Shown in pieces: positions 1 through 6,124 of a stretch of 8,669 nt of DNA. Position numbers and translations under genes: made by a program. Under the pieces are notes generated by a model. The model was not told the origin of the DNA. It saw nothing but the letters and a program-made list of their open reading frames with translations, and searched no databases. This DNA is from JBGPMO01 sp041487075 (GTDB taxonomy: Bacteria; Patescibacteriota; Minisyncoccia; UBA6257; 1-14-0-10-40-38): NCBI GenBank assembly GCA_041487075.1, contig JBGPMO010000026.1:1-8669 (forward strand). The letters run 5' to 3'. Every line of letters starts with the position of its first letter. Positions within the stretch are counted from its first letter, which is position 1.

Positions 1-35
1 ACAATTCGCCTTTTCACAACCCTCTCCAAAAGATT

Positions 36-473
36 ATGACTATCACAAGTTCGGCATTCTCAAATAACGGATCTATTCCGAAGAAATATACATGTGACGG
101 AGATAATATCAACCCATCGCTTCAGATTTCTGGTGTGCCCGTAGGCGCAAAAAGTTTAGCGCTTATTATGGACGATCCGGATGCGCCGGCGAGTGTATTT
201 GTTCACTGGGTACTATGGAATGTAAATCCGAATACAACCGCTATCGCCTCAAAAAGTGTGCCCGCAGGTGCGATTGAAGGCATGACAAACTTTGGCAAAC
301 CCGGCTATGGCGGCCCCTGTCCACACGTTGGCACGCACCACTATGTTTTTAAACTCTACGCACTCGACACACTATTAAACATTTCGTCTTCAACTCTGAA
401 AGCCGGCCTTGAAACCGCAATGGAGGGGCATATTCTTGGCCGCGCGGAACTCATCGGACTATATAAACGCTAA
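36..473 (+). CDS. YbhB/YbcL-type PEBP family protein
   Basis: This 145-residue protein belongs to the phosphatidylethanolamine-binding protein (Raf kinase inhibitor-like) family. The family marks are clear: IPKKYTCDGDNINPSL near residues 14-29, the DPDAP ligand-pocket motif at 47-51, HWVLWN at 57-62, and the GYGGPCPHVGTHHYVFKLYALD block at about 90-111, carrying the second conserved His. The length is normal for the short bacterial form, and no signal peptide or membrane helix is visible from this start. Bacterial members have no settled biochemical role; binding of small anionic ligands or regulation of other enzymes has been proposed. The ATG at 36 fits the family's usual N-terminus, but its frame stays open to the left edge, so a longer, perhaps exported, form cannot be excluded. 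Alternatively, an upstream gene may end at the TGA at 37-39, giving an ATGA overlap and translational coupling; only 12 codons of it would be visible. Confidence 0.93.
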   Translation: MTITSSAFSNNGSIPKKYTCDGDNINPSLQISGVPVGAKSLALIMDDPDAPASVFVHWVLWNVNPNTTAIASKSVPAGAIEGMTNFGKPGYGGPCPHVGTHHYVFKLYALDTLLNISSSTLKAGLETAMEGHILGRAELIGLYKR

Positions 474-505
474 GAAGAAAACTCAAAAAATAAGGAATAA
501 AATGA

Positions 506-538
506 AATGAGCCAGAGAAATATTCTCCCGGGCTCATT
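506..538 (-). terminator. Hairpin between convergent genes, probable terminator
   Basis: AATGAGCC (506-513) pairs with GGCTCATT (531-538). A second stem inside it, GAGAA (515-519) with TTCTC (523-527), closes a three-base loop, giving about 13 pairs with one small internal loop. Read on the minus strand it is followed by a T-rich stretch (TCATTTTATT and later TTTTTT), which suits termination of the small gene 554-769. It may also stop plus-strand transcripts from 36-473, although the plus side lacks a T-run. A 12-base palindrome, TTAAGATCTTAA (537-548), overlaps its right foot. Confidence 0.7.
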
Positions 539-553
539 AAGATCTTAAAATGA

Positions 554-769
554 CTATGCGCCAATATCAATTTGTTTCGGGGAAAGAAACACTAAAATGA
601 TACCGATGGCGATAGAAGTAGTTGCCGTTCCGGTAAGACAGGTCAAGAAACCGTCTCCTGCTCTGTCAGATGAAAGCATGAGTAATCCCACCGCGAAGAT
701 GGAAATACCCATAAAAGCGCCTGCGCCTAAAAACAAAAAAGGAAGAAACTTTATCAAGATATTGCTCAT
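554..769 (-). CDS. Small two-helix membrane protein, unknown function
   Basis: This is a 71-residue hydrophobic protein I do not recognise. Two membrane segments are visible, at about residues 8-32 (FLPFLFLGAGAFMGISIFAV and onward) and 41-63, joined by a short polar loop SSDRAGDG at 33-40. The C-terminal tail PKQIDIGA is short and polar. A helical hairpin in the cytoplasmic membrane is the likely topology. Three signals support a real gene: GGAAAAGAA directly before the ATG at 769, which is one of the few ribosome-binding-like stretches in this window; a near-consensus promoter 94-123 bases upstream of the start; and a hairpin terminator just past the stop at 554. It stands alone between the PEBP gene and efp and is divergent from efp. 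A role as a small subunit or regulator of a membrane complex is possible, but nothing in the sequence identifies a partner. Confidence 0.62.
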   Translation of the reverse strand: MSNILIKFLPFLFLGAGAFMGISIFAVGLLMLSSDRAGDGFLTCLTGTATTSIAIGIILVFLSPKQIDIGA

Positions 770-862
770 TTCTTTTCCGGAGAGATTCTTGATTTTTCTG
801 TTTCGTAAACGATGTTTCCTCGAAAGGAGGGGTTGTATTGGGAGATATCAAAGAGCTAGAAC

Positions 863-892
863 AGTATAAGATAGATGAATATTTATTGTCAA
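863..892 (-). promoter_or_regulatory. Sigma-70-type promoter for the small membrane gene
   Basis: On the minus strand, TTGACA (887-892, six of six to the -35 consensus) is followed after 18 bases by TATACT (863-868, five of six to the -10 consensus). Transcription would begin near 856, about 87 bases before the ATG at 769. This is the best promoter match I found in the window. Confidence 0.68.
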
Positions 893-975
893 TAGTTGCG
901 TTTTCTGGTGCATCACTATAGAATTCCCTTATCGTTCGTTCGGCGATTTTTATTTCCCACGGAGTAATCGCTAAT

Positions 976-1012
976 AATTCGAATCGCTTCAAAATAATGC
1001 GAATCTCGAATT
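976..1012. other. Imperfect stem-loop
   Basis: AATTCGA (976-982) pairs with TCGAATT (1006-1012), and inside it TCGC (984-987) pairs with GCGA (999-1002). The two stems are separated by an A / ATC internal loop and closed by an 11-base AT-rich loop. On the plus strand a T-rich stretch follows (TTACTTGTTATTTATT), so it resembles a weak terminator, but no plus-strand gene precedes it. It could instead be a regulatory structure between the divergent small gene and efp. Confidence 0.45.
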
Positions 1013-1035
1013 AGTTACTTGTTATTTATTATCAG

Positions 1036-1092
1036 CCCCGACGCACTATTAAATTTTATTCAAGAAGTCGGGGTCCCGACTTTACGTCGGGA
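1036..1092. repeat. Four alternating GTCGGG/CCCGAC arms upstream of efp
   Basis: The arms are CCCCGAC (1036-1042), GTCGGGG (1067-1073), TCCCGAC (1074-1080) and GTCGGGA (1086-1092). Arm 1 can pair with arm 2 or arm 4, and arm 3 with arm 4 (5-base loop); arms 2 and 3 abut as a 14-base near-palindrome. In RNA, two hairpins in series (1 with 2, 3 with 4) compete with a long-range pairing (1 with 4). The array ends 30 bases before the efp ATG, so it may be a leader control element, or a small palindromic intergenic repeat that also occurs elsewhere in the genome. Confidence 0.6.
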
Positions 1093-1122
1093 TTATATCG
1101 TTAATTGTTTATTGTATATTGT

Positions 1123-1695
1123 ATGTTATCTTACAACGATCTCAAAAAAGGTACTCTATTCGTGTTAGACGGCGAACCGTATGAAGTCATGGAGTACGAC
1201 TTTTTACGCATGCAACAGCGGAAACCGGTGGCGAAAACCAAGATCAAAAATTTGATGACGGGGAAAATTGTGGAACGCAATTTCCACCAAAACGAATCGT
1301 TTGAAGAAGCGGGCATTGAAAAAGAACTGACAAAATTCCTCTACGCGCACCGCAATGAATATTGGTTTTCCGATCCGGAGAATCCCTCAAAACGATTTTC
1401 TATGAAAGAAGAAACGCTTGGCGCGAACGCTAAATTTATGAAACCGAATAGCGAAGTCACCGCGCTCAAATTCGGCGAAACAATCATTTCTATTGCCCCG
1501 CCGATTAAAGTTGATTTAAAGGTAACCGAAACCCCGCCGGGCATTAAGGGAGACACCGCGCAAGGCGGATCAAAGCCCGCAACCCTTGAAACCGGCGCGA
1601 TTGTCTCTGTGCCGTTATTCGTGAACGAAGGAGATATTGTGCGCGTGAACAGCGAAACCGGAGAATACGTGGAGAGAATGGAGAAGGCGAAATAA
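1123..1695 (+). CDS. efp: Translation elongation factor P
   Basis: EF-P binds stalled ribosomes between the P and E sites and speeds peptide-bond formation at proline runs. The 190-residue product has the family's three beta-barrel domains: KOW-like domain I (about 1-63, with LDGEPYEV), domain II (about 66-127) and OB-like domain III (about 130-187). The C-terminal signature KPATLETGAIVSVPLFVNEG (151-170) and the preceding GDTAQGG (143-149) are nearly canonical. The tip of domain I is unusual. Aligned to E. coli VKPGKGQAF it reads LRMQQRKPV (28-36), so Gln32 falls where the modified Lys34 should be, with Arg33 and Lys34 next to it; the PGKG turn is lost. I recall this loop as common in Parcubacteria. 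No modification gene (epmA, epmB, earP) is nearby. The ATG at 1123 gives the usual family N-terminus; a TTG at 1105 would add six atypical residues. No Shine-Dalgarno sequence is visible. Confidence 0.97.
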   Translation: MLSYNDLKKGTLFVLDGEPYEVMEYDFLRMQQRKPVAKTKIKNLMTGKIVERNFHQNESFEEAGIEKELTKFLYAHRNEYWFSDPENPSKRFSMKEETLGANAKFMKPNSEVTALKFGETIISIAPPIKVDLKVTETPPGIKGDTAQGGSKPATLETGAIVSVPLFVNEGDIVRVNSETGEYVERMEKAK

Positions 1696-1766
1696 GAAAG
1701 CTCCCATCATCTATCGATAGCGGGGGGCCATGCTCCTCAACTTGCTTAGCGATACCTAGAAATTCC

Positions 1767-1798
1767 TGAGTGGTCCTTTATCCTTTATGGGCCACTTA
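1767..1798 (+). terminator. Stem-loop between convergent efp and ATPase genes
   Basis: AGTGGTCC (1769-1776) pairs with GGGCCACT (1789-1796) through seven Watson-Crick pairs and one G-T wobble, around a 12-base loop, and can extend by two weaker pairs. It lies 71 bases after the efp stop and about 100 bases past the end of the minus-strand ATPase gene. No clean T-run follows on either side, so it may be a weak, possibly two-way, terminator. The rest of the gap (1696-1894) shows only a short palindrome, CTATCGATAG (1711-1720). Confidence 0.5.
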
Positions 1799-1894
1799 TT
1801 CATTCACTATTTCGGAGGGAGTTGAAAGAGTGATAGCTTCACACGCGTGATGTGCGGACACTGCCTGTACCCTGTAAGGCGAATCTTCACCTTT

Positions 1895-3421
1895 CTACTT
1901 TTCCCCGTCTTTCCTCAACGCTTTCCCTAATGCCTCACGAAGACCGCCCATATCCAATCCCGCTTTCTCGCGGGGAGGATTATTTTTCGGCGCAGATTTC
2001 TGTTCCCCTTTCCCGGGCTCGCGTTTCGGAGCATCTTTCACGCGCGGCTGATACGCCCCTTCCGGCTTTTTCACGAGCATCTTTGCAAGCGGCTGTTCGT
2101 TTCTCCGCGCAATGCGATCCTCGGCTACGGTTTTCGATTCTTTGAGCCACTCTCCGCCAATCTTGGCTTCCACAATCTCCCGCGGCGTACTGTACCGCTT
2201 CCGGCTATTTTCAATGATATCTTCTTTATATGACTTCTCAGGCGTCTCAATCGGCGGCAACGTTTGCGCTGAAAACGGCCGAGACGCAACGCCATCGATC
2301 ATAAGCTTCACATAAATGTGATATTTCGCGAGATTTACTAAATCAGTTGCCATAAAATCGGGCTCGAACTCCCGCTCCAAGAATTCAGCATCTTCTGCTC
2401 CAATCCGAAACGTCGCCATCGTTCCCACGTTTCCGAAAATCGCGTCGCGCACGCGATATGAATTATCATGAATCAACTGGCCGATATACTGATGCGCAAG
2501 AATAAGGCATAAACGATATTTCCTCGCCTCCGAGAGGATATTCGCAAACGAATCGGTCGCAAAATTCTGGAACTCGTCAACATAGAGATAAAAGTCTTTC
2601 CGCTTTTTCTCCGGCGTATCCACGCGGCTCATCGCGGCAAGCTGAAGCTTCGTGATAATCATAGAGCCCAAGAGCGCCGAATTATCCTCCCCCATCTTTC
2701 CTTTTGAAAGGTTCACAATCAGGATCTTCCCCTCGTCCATGATGTTTCGCATATTAATGGCGGAGGTGGGCTGGCCTAAGATATTGCGGATCAGCGGGTT
2801 TGAAATGAACTGCCCAACTTTGTTTTGAATTGCCGCGGTGGCTTCGGTTTCAAATTTCTGCGAATAACGGGCGAATTCATTCACCCAAAAACTCTTAATA
2901 ACCGGATCCTGCAGATTCGGCACCACCTTTTTACGGTATTCGGCATCATTCAACATCCGCATGATGCCCAAGAGCGTTGTACCCGGAAACTCGAGCAGGG
3001 CAAGTAGGGTGTTATTTAAGATATATTCCATCCGTGCTGACCACGCATCCACCCAGATTTTCTTGAATACTCCCATAATGCCCGAGGCAACCAAGTGGCG
3101 GAACTCGGTGCCTACTTGCTCTAACGGATTAAATGCAATCGGATGATCAATATCCGAAGGATTGATATAGATGATGTCGTCGACGCGGCTCTCGGGAACA
3201 AAGTCGAGAATCTTCTCCGCGAATTCACCGTGCGGGTCAATCACGCCAACGCCGCGGCCAGCACAAATATCCTCAATCACCATATTCTCGAGGAGCGTGG
3301 TTTTTCCCATGCCGGTTTTCCCAATCACGTACATATGCCGCCTGCGGTCATCAATTTTGATGCCAAATTTGCGGTTTTCGTTTCGAAAATTGGTTCGCCC
3401 AAAAAAAGTGATATTGTCCAT
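1895..3421 (-). CDS. VirD4/TraG/HerA-superfamily coupling ATPase
   Basis: This 508-residue P-loop motor belongs to the FtsK/HerA/VirD4 group. Numbered from the ATG at 3421, Walker A is GKTGMGKTT (34-42), followed by VIDPHGEF (61-68), typical of this group. Walker B is FYLYVDEFQNF (277-287, acidic pair 282-283). It opens a TraG/TraD-type C-terminal block (SEARKYRLCLILAHQYIGQL, about 297-316). Such proteins form hexamers that pump DNA or feed substrates to type IV secretion systems. Unlike classical VirD4 or TraG it has no N-terminal membrane helix; the core starts almost at once (RRRHMYVIG). Residues about 425-485 are a Lys/Pro-rich, probably disordered linker, ending in a short helix-like GGLREALGKALRK. 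The membrane part probably comes from the gene just upstream (3522-4781), 100 bases away on the same strand. A TTG start at 3439 would add six residues. No relaxase or other secretion genes are in view. Confidence 0.85.
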   Translation of the reverse strand: MDNITFFGRTNFRNENRKFGIKIDDRRRHMYVIGKTGMGKTTLLENMVIEDICAGRGVGVIDPHGEFAEKILDFVPESRVDDIIYINPSDIDHPIAFNPLEQVGTEFRHLVASGIMGVFKKIWVDAWSARMEYILNNTLLALLEFPGTTLLGIMRMLNDAEYRKKVVPNLQDPVIKSFWVNEFARYSQKFETEATAAIQNKVGQFISNPLIRNILGQPTSAINMRNIMDEGKILIVNLSKGKMGEDNSALLGSMIITKLQLAAMSRVDTPEKKRKDFYLYVDEFQNFATDSFANILSEARKYRLCLILAHQYIGQLIHDNSYRVRDAIFGNVGTMATFRIGAEDAEFLEREFEPDFMATDLVNLAKYHIYVKLMIDGVASRPFSAQTLPPIETPEKSYKEDIIENSRKRYSTPREIVEAKIGGEWLKESKTVAEDRIARRNEQPLAKMLVKKPEGAYQPRVKDAPKREPGKGEQKSAPKNNPPREKAGLDMGGLREALGKALRKDGEK

Positions 3422-3521
3422 ATTAATAACTAAAAACAAATTTTATTTAAAGCATCAAATTAATCGTTCACTCTCTGCTATCTGTTTATTGTTTCATGTT
3501 TAGAATTTATTGTCTTGTCCT

Positions 3522-4781
3522 TCATTCTATCGGCAGGGCTACGGGCGGTTCACCTTTGCGCGTAGCAACCGGCTGGAGGCCGGGAGACTTCACGGCAATC
3601 GAAGGAAAGTGATAAATCGTGGCGAGCTCTTCGATGTTTAAAATCGGAGCTTTTCGCGGAATGCGGCGCCGAAAATAACTATCGTAGATGCGCCGTTTAC
3701 GAAGATAGGTGCGCCGATCTTTAAAAAATCCGGTGTTTATTACGGTAATAGACTTATTCGGACGAAACGCGTTTAAGTTATGCGTATTAAACTGATGGAA
3801 AGCCCCTATGACCGCGGAAACATAGGCACGGGTAAAATGTTCACGGTCATCTACAAAAATAAAGCGGATGATGGATTCAAACCCGAGTTTCGCAATTTTC
3901 TTTTCAATACCCTCGATAATTTCACGTTCTCCGGACGTCATGGCAAGCAATCTGTTTTCCTCCTTTTTCTCTTCTTTTTCCTCCAGCCCAGTGGGCGGCT
4001 CAAACGGAGCAATGAGAAGGTTTTTTAAAAGAAGAACGAATTCATCGAGTATTCCTGGCTTCTTCGACGGTTTCTTGCGCTTTAAGAGACCATCTCGTAA
4101 TTCTTCTCCGGCTTTTACCCAATCATTGCCCGTGGGTTTTCCGGTTGGTCGAATCAAAAGTTGAATCATAATCCGTTCACCTTCTTTAAGGCGCGACATA
4201 ACCTCGAGTATGGTGGCAATCGGGTCAAGAAGCGCCTCGTCGGTTTTTTCTTCGAAGGCGGGATAAGTACGAATGGGGTATGCATTCTCCCGGGAAAGCA
4301 CAAATTCTGTCCCCCAAAGGTCATATGCCTTATTGGGAAGCGTGGTTCCCATATGCTGCAAATAATCCTCCGCTTCAAAAATTTCGGCGTCTGGATATTG
4401 GGAATAAATTGCAGATTCAACTAAATGGCGATGCCCGACGGGCGTACGCACATAAAAATAAATGCCTTGTGCAGTGCCAATAATCTCCCACGAAAATCGG
4501 TCCTCACTCTCTCCTTCCCAATATTTCTTTTTCCACGTCTTGCCATACGAATAGGAACTCATAAGCGCGGCGAACACCTGCTCCATTGCCTTAGGAGTTT
4601 TTTCTACTTCACGCGGAATACGAATCTCAAGCAGGGCATATTTAATGCTCAGTCTAAACCGATTCCGAATATAAAAAAGCCACACATCCCACAGAATAAA
4701 GGCGAGTGCTAACGGCACAACAAACCACCAGCTCGCGGCGAAAACGCGGAGGATGCTTGAAACAATGCCTTCGAGATACAT
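3522..4781 (-). CDS. Membrane-anchored partner of the coupling ATPase
   Basis: This 419-residue protein has one strong membrane helix near the N-terminus (about 15-37, rich in Trp and Leu), followed by the basic stretch IRNRFR and a large, probably cytoplasmic, domain. Landmarks are GIYFYVRTPVGHRHLVESAI (106-125), QYPDAEIFEAEDY (128-140), a Lys/Glu-rich segment likely to be flexible (about 233-278, including EEKEEKKEE), and a very basic stretch at 354-377 (KDRRTYLRKRRIYDSYFRRR). The end, LNIEELATIYHFPS (381-394) and then PPVALP, resembles what I remember from single-chain CPR coupling proteins just before their Walker A domain. I infer that this is the N-terminal half of a split VirD4-like protein, whose motor is the next gene downstream. 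The ATG at 4781 has no Shine-Dalgarno sequence; the stop is TGA. I do not know a gene name, and the exact substrate (DNA or protein) is open. Confidence 0.7.
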   Translation of the reverse strand: MYLEGIVSSILRVFAASWWFVVPLALAFILWDVWLFYIRNRFRLSIKYALLEIRIPREVEKTPKAMEQVFAALMSSYSYGKTWKKKYWEGESEDRFSWEIIGTAQGIYFYVRTPVGHRHLVESAIYSQYPDAEIFEAEDYLQHMGTTLPNKAYDLWGTEFVLSRENAYPIRTYPAFEEKTDEALLDPIATILEVMSRLKEGERIMIQLLIRPTGKPTGNDWVKAGEELRDGLLKRKKPSKKPGILDEFVLLLKNLLIAPFEPPTGLEEKEEKKEENRLLAMTSGEREIIEGIEKKIAKLGFESIIRFIFVDDREHFTRAYVSAVIGAFHQFNTHNLNAFRPNKSITVINTGFFKDRRTYLRKRRIYDSYFRRRIPRKAPILNIEELATIYHFPSIAVKSPGLQPVATRKGEPPVALPIE

Positions 4782-4802
4782 TTCAATAAAATTTCAAATC
4801 AC

Positions 4803-4880
4803 AAATCTCAAACAAATTTCACTCACCAAAACCTAAACGTCCGAAGCTCTTTGTAATTTGGTATTTGATGCGTGAGATTT
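4803..4880. repeat. Short inverted repeat and AT-rich words in a spacer
   Basis: The 115-base gap between the regulator and the 419-residue gene carries AAATCTCA (4803-4810) and its exact inverse TGAGATTT (4873-4880), plus reiterated words of the type TTTCAAATC, ACAAATCTC and TTTGTAATTTGGTATTTG. The arms are short and 62 bases apart, so a stable hairpin is doubtful. It looks like degenerate low-complexity intergenic DNA. I see no convincing promoter or terminator here, so read-through from the regulator gene is possible. Confidence 0.3.
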
Positions 4881-4896
4881 CCGTTTAAGAGAACGA

Positions 4897-5958
4897 TTAT
4901 GCTTCCTTCACCGCATACCGGCCGTCAGGAAGAGAGGTGAAGTGTTTCCGATTCTGCAAATTAATAAGAATCGTGCCTTCTTTCAAAAATCGCTGGTCGC
5001 TCACTTTACTCACGACTTCCTGCGGGCGAAGCGGCCCATGCTTGCGAAGCACATGAGTAATAATCTCACGTGCGGTGCCGGGAATAAACCCGTGCTCGCG
5101 AAGCGCGTACAGGCCGCGGCCAACCAGCACAAAGTGCTCGCCTTTAATAAGTTCGTTGTGAATCGTCTGCATATTCGTCCGTTTCCCCTTCCGATGGCGC
5201 CCCACCATAGAAGCAAGCTCGGTAAAATGGAGCGGCTTTTTCTCCCGCTTCAAAATAAGGTATGCCCAATCGCGAGCCGTCCGCGGATTAATTTCAGGCC
5301 AACTCACTAAACCAAAGTCGCCAAAAGGACTCTCGCCGAATTTTTTGGAGATAACGAGGTACGTCCGCGCCACCTCGGGAGCGAGCTTTGCCGAAGCAGC
5401 TGCCGAACGGAAAATGTCATCAAAATTACGGCCTTCGCCAACCTCTTCGCGTTTCGCGGCAAGTGATGCGGCGAATTTTTCGGCAAACGATTCAGCGCGT
5501 TTCTTATCCGTCTCTCCAAGATACCAAAAGGTATGCCAATCGCTGTAGTTATCACGGAAGTTTGCCACCTTCCCGGAAAGTTCAAGGATGAATTTTGCGC
5601 CGTTTCCAAAAACCACATTCGGGCTTTTGTCGCCCATGAGGCGCTGCAGTCTTGCAAGGAATTGATCTTCGCGCATAGCCCCGCCTGCTTCCTTTAAATC
5701 CTGCATCGCCGCTTTTAAAAAACCAGCAATATACGGATGATTTACGTTTTTCCGAAGCATAGTAAGCGTCGCCGCCTCAATCTGACGAACGCGCTCACGG
5801 GTAATGCTATAGCGGTCACCAATGGCCTGAAGGGTAATCGGCTCATCGCCGTTTAAACCGAAACGGCCCTGAATAACCTCGCGGTTGCGGGGTTCAAGAG
5901 AGCTGAGAAATCCGGAAAGAAAACTATTGATGGCTACGGTATTGCCTTTGGTGCTCAT
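4897..5958 (-). CDS. Sigma-70 region 4 plus HARE-HTH regulator
   Basis: This 353-residue protein begins with an almost canonical sigma-70 region 4: LEPRNREVIQGRFGLNGDEP (21-40), then LQAIGDRYSITRERVRQIEA (43-62), the helix-turn-helix that reads -35 elements in real sigma factors. Regions 1.2, 2 and 3, needed for core binding and promoter melting, are absent, so it is not a complete sigma factor. Residues about 75-215 are unassigned and mostly helical. The C-terminal part holds a HARE-type winged helix (about 226-290: RTARDWAYLILKREKKPLHF, then a basic GRHRKGKRTNMQTI, then GRGLYAL) and a second similar unit (about 293-350: TAREIITHVLRKHGPLRPQE, ending LPDGRYAV). HARE-HTH domains also occur in the delta subunit of Firmicutes RNA polymerase. 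A DNA-binding transcription regulator or polymerase accessory factor is likely. It has its own promoter upstream and precedes the split coupling pair on the same strand. Confidence 0.85.
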   Translation of the reverse strand: MSTKGNTVAINSFLSGFLSSLEPRNREVIQGRFGLNGDEPITLQAIGDRYSITRERVRQIEAATLTMLRKNVNHPYIAGFLKAAMQDLKEAGGAMREDQFLARLQRLMGDKSPNVVFGNGAKFILELSGKVANFRDNYSDWHTFWYLGETDKKRAESFAEKFAASLAAKREEVGEGRNFDDIFRSAAASAKLAPEVARTYLVISKKFGESPFGDFGLVSWPEINPRTARDWAYLILKREKKPLHFTELASMVGRHRKGKRTNMQTIHNELIKGEHFVLVGRGLYALREHGFIPGTAREIITHVLRKHGPLRPQEVVSKVSDQRFLKEGTILINLQNRKHFTSLPDGRYAVKEA

Positions 5959-6010
5959 AGGTTAAAATGCCTTTTTTAGCTGTTTTTTATCTTTGTATCT
6001 GACCTTTTCT

Positions 6011-6039
6011 AATCTAACAAATTGTAGTCTGTACGTCAA
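6011..6039 (-). promoter_or_regulatory. Sigma-70-type promoter for the sigma-4/HARE gene
   Basis: On the minus strand, TTGACG (6034-6039, five of six) is followed after exactly 17 bases by TAGATT (6011-6016, four of six). Transcription would begin near 6004, leaving a leader of about 45 bases that contains AAGG 12-15 bases before the ATG. It separates this gene from secF. The remaining 85 bases (6040-6124) up to the secF stop show no clear terminator. Confidence 0.6.
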
Positions 6040-6124
6040 GTCCCGTTAGTATACAATGAAAATTTACAGGTGAAAAGGGTATCAGTCAAGCACTATTTCT
6101 CCGCAACCCCACTCTCCTTCACAT

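Larger units (their letters stand above)
770..1122. other. 353-base gene-free structured interval
   Basis: I see no convincing coding region between the small membrane gene and efp. The interval holds a minus-strand promoter (863-892), an imperfect hairpin (976-1012), an array of alternating GTCGGG/CCCGAC arms (1036-1092) and an AT-rich stretch before the efp start. A minus-strand frame over 666-992 exists, but it has only a TTG start, contains no internal Met, and would have the promoter inside it, so I do not call it. From a start near 856 the small gene would have an 87-base leader that includes the weak hairpin CCTCCTTTCGAGG. Confidence 0.6.

Noticed and set aside
931..955. ATCG...CGAT followed by a T-run, terminator-like on the plus strand
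   Set aside because: The stem is only four solid pairs plus wobbles and no plus-strand gene precedes it.
973..990. TTCGAAT resembling a tRNA T-loop
   Set aside because: No five-base T stem flanks it and no acceptor or anticodon arm can be drawn; it belongs to the 976-1012 hairpin.
666..992. 108-codon minus-strand reading frame upstream of and overlapping the small membrane gene
   Set aside because: Its only start is TTG, it has no internal Met, it has a consensus-like promoter inside it, and it overlaps the better supported 554-769 gene by about 100 bases.
1105..1122. Upstream TTG start for efp (and similar TTG starts at 3439 and 7036)
   Set aside because: Each adds six residues that do not fit the family N-terminus, while an ATG at the expected place exists in all three cases.
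1852..2145. Plus-strand reading frame opposite the ATPase C-terminus
   Set aside because: It is antisense to the Lys/Pro-rich tail of a well supported gene and has low-complexity Ser/Arg/Pro composition with no family features.
6022..6057. Possible plus-strand promoter (TTGTAG ... TATACAAT)
   Set aside because: Everything to the right on the plus strand is antisense to secF and secD, and the spacing is off; the minus-strand promoter in the same place explains the region better.
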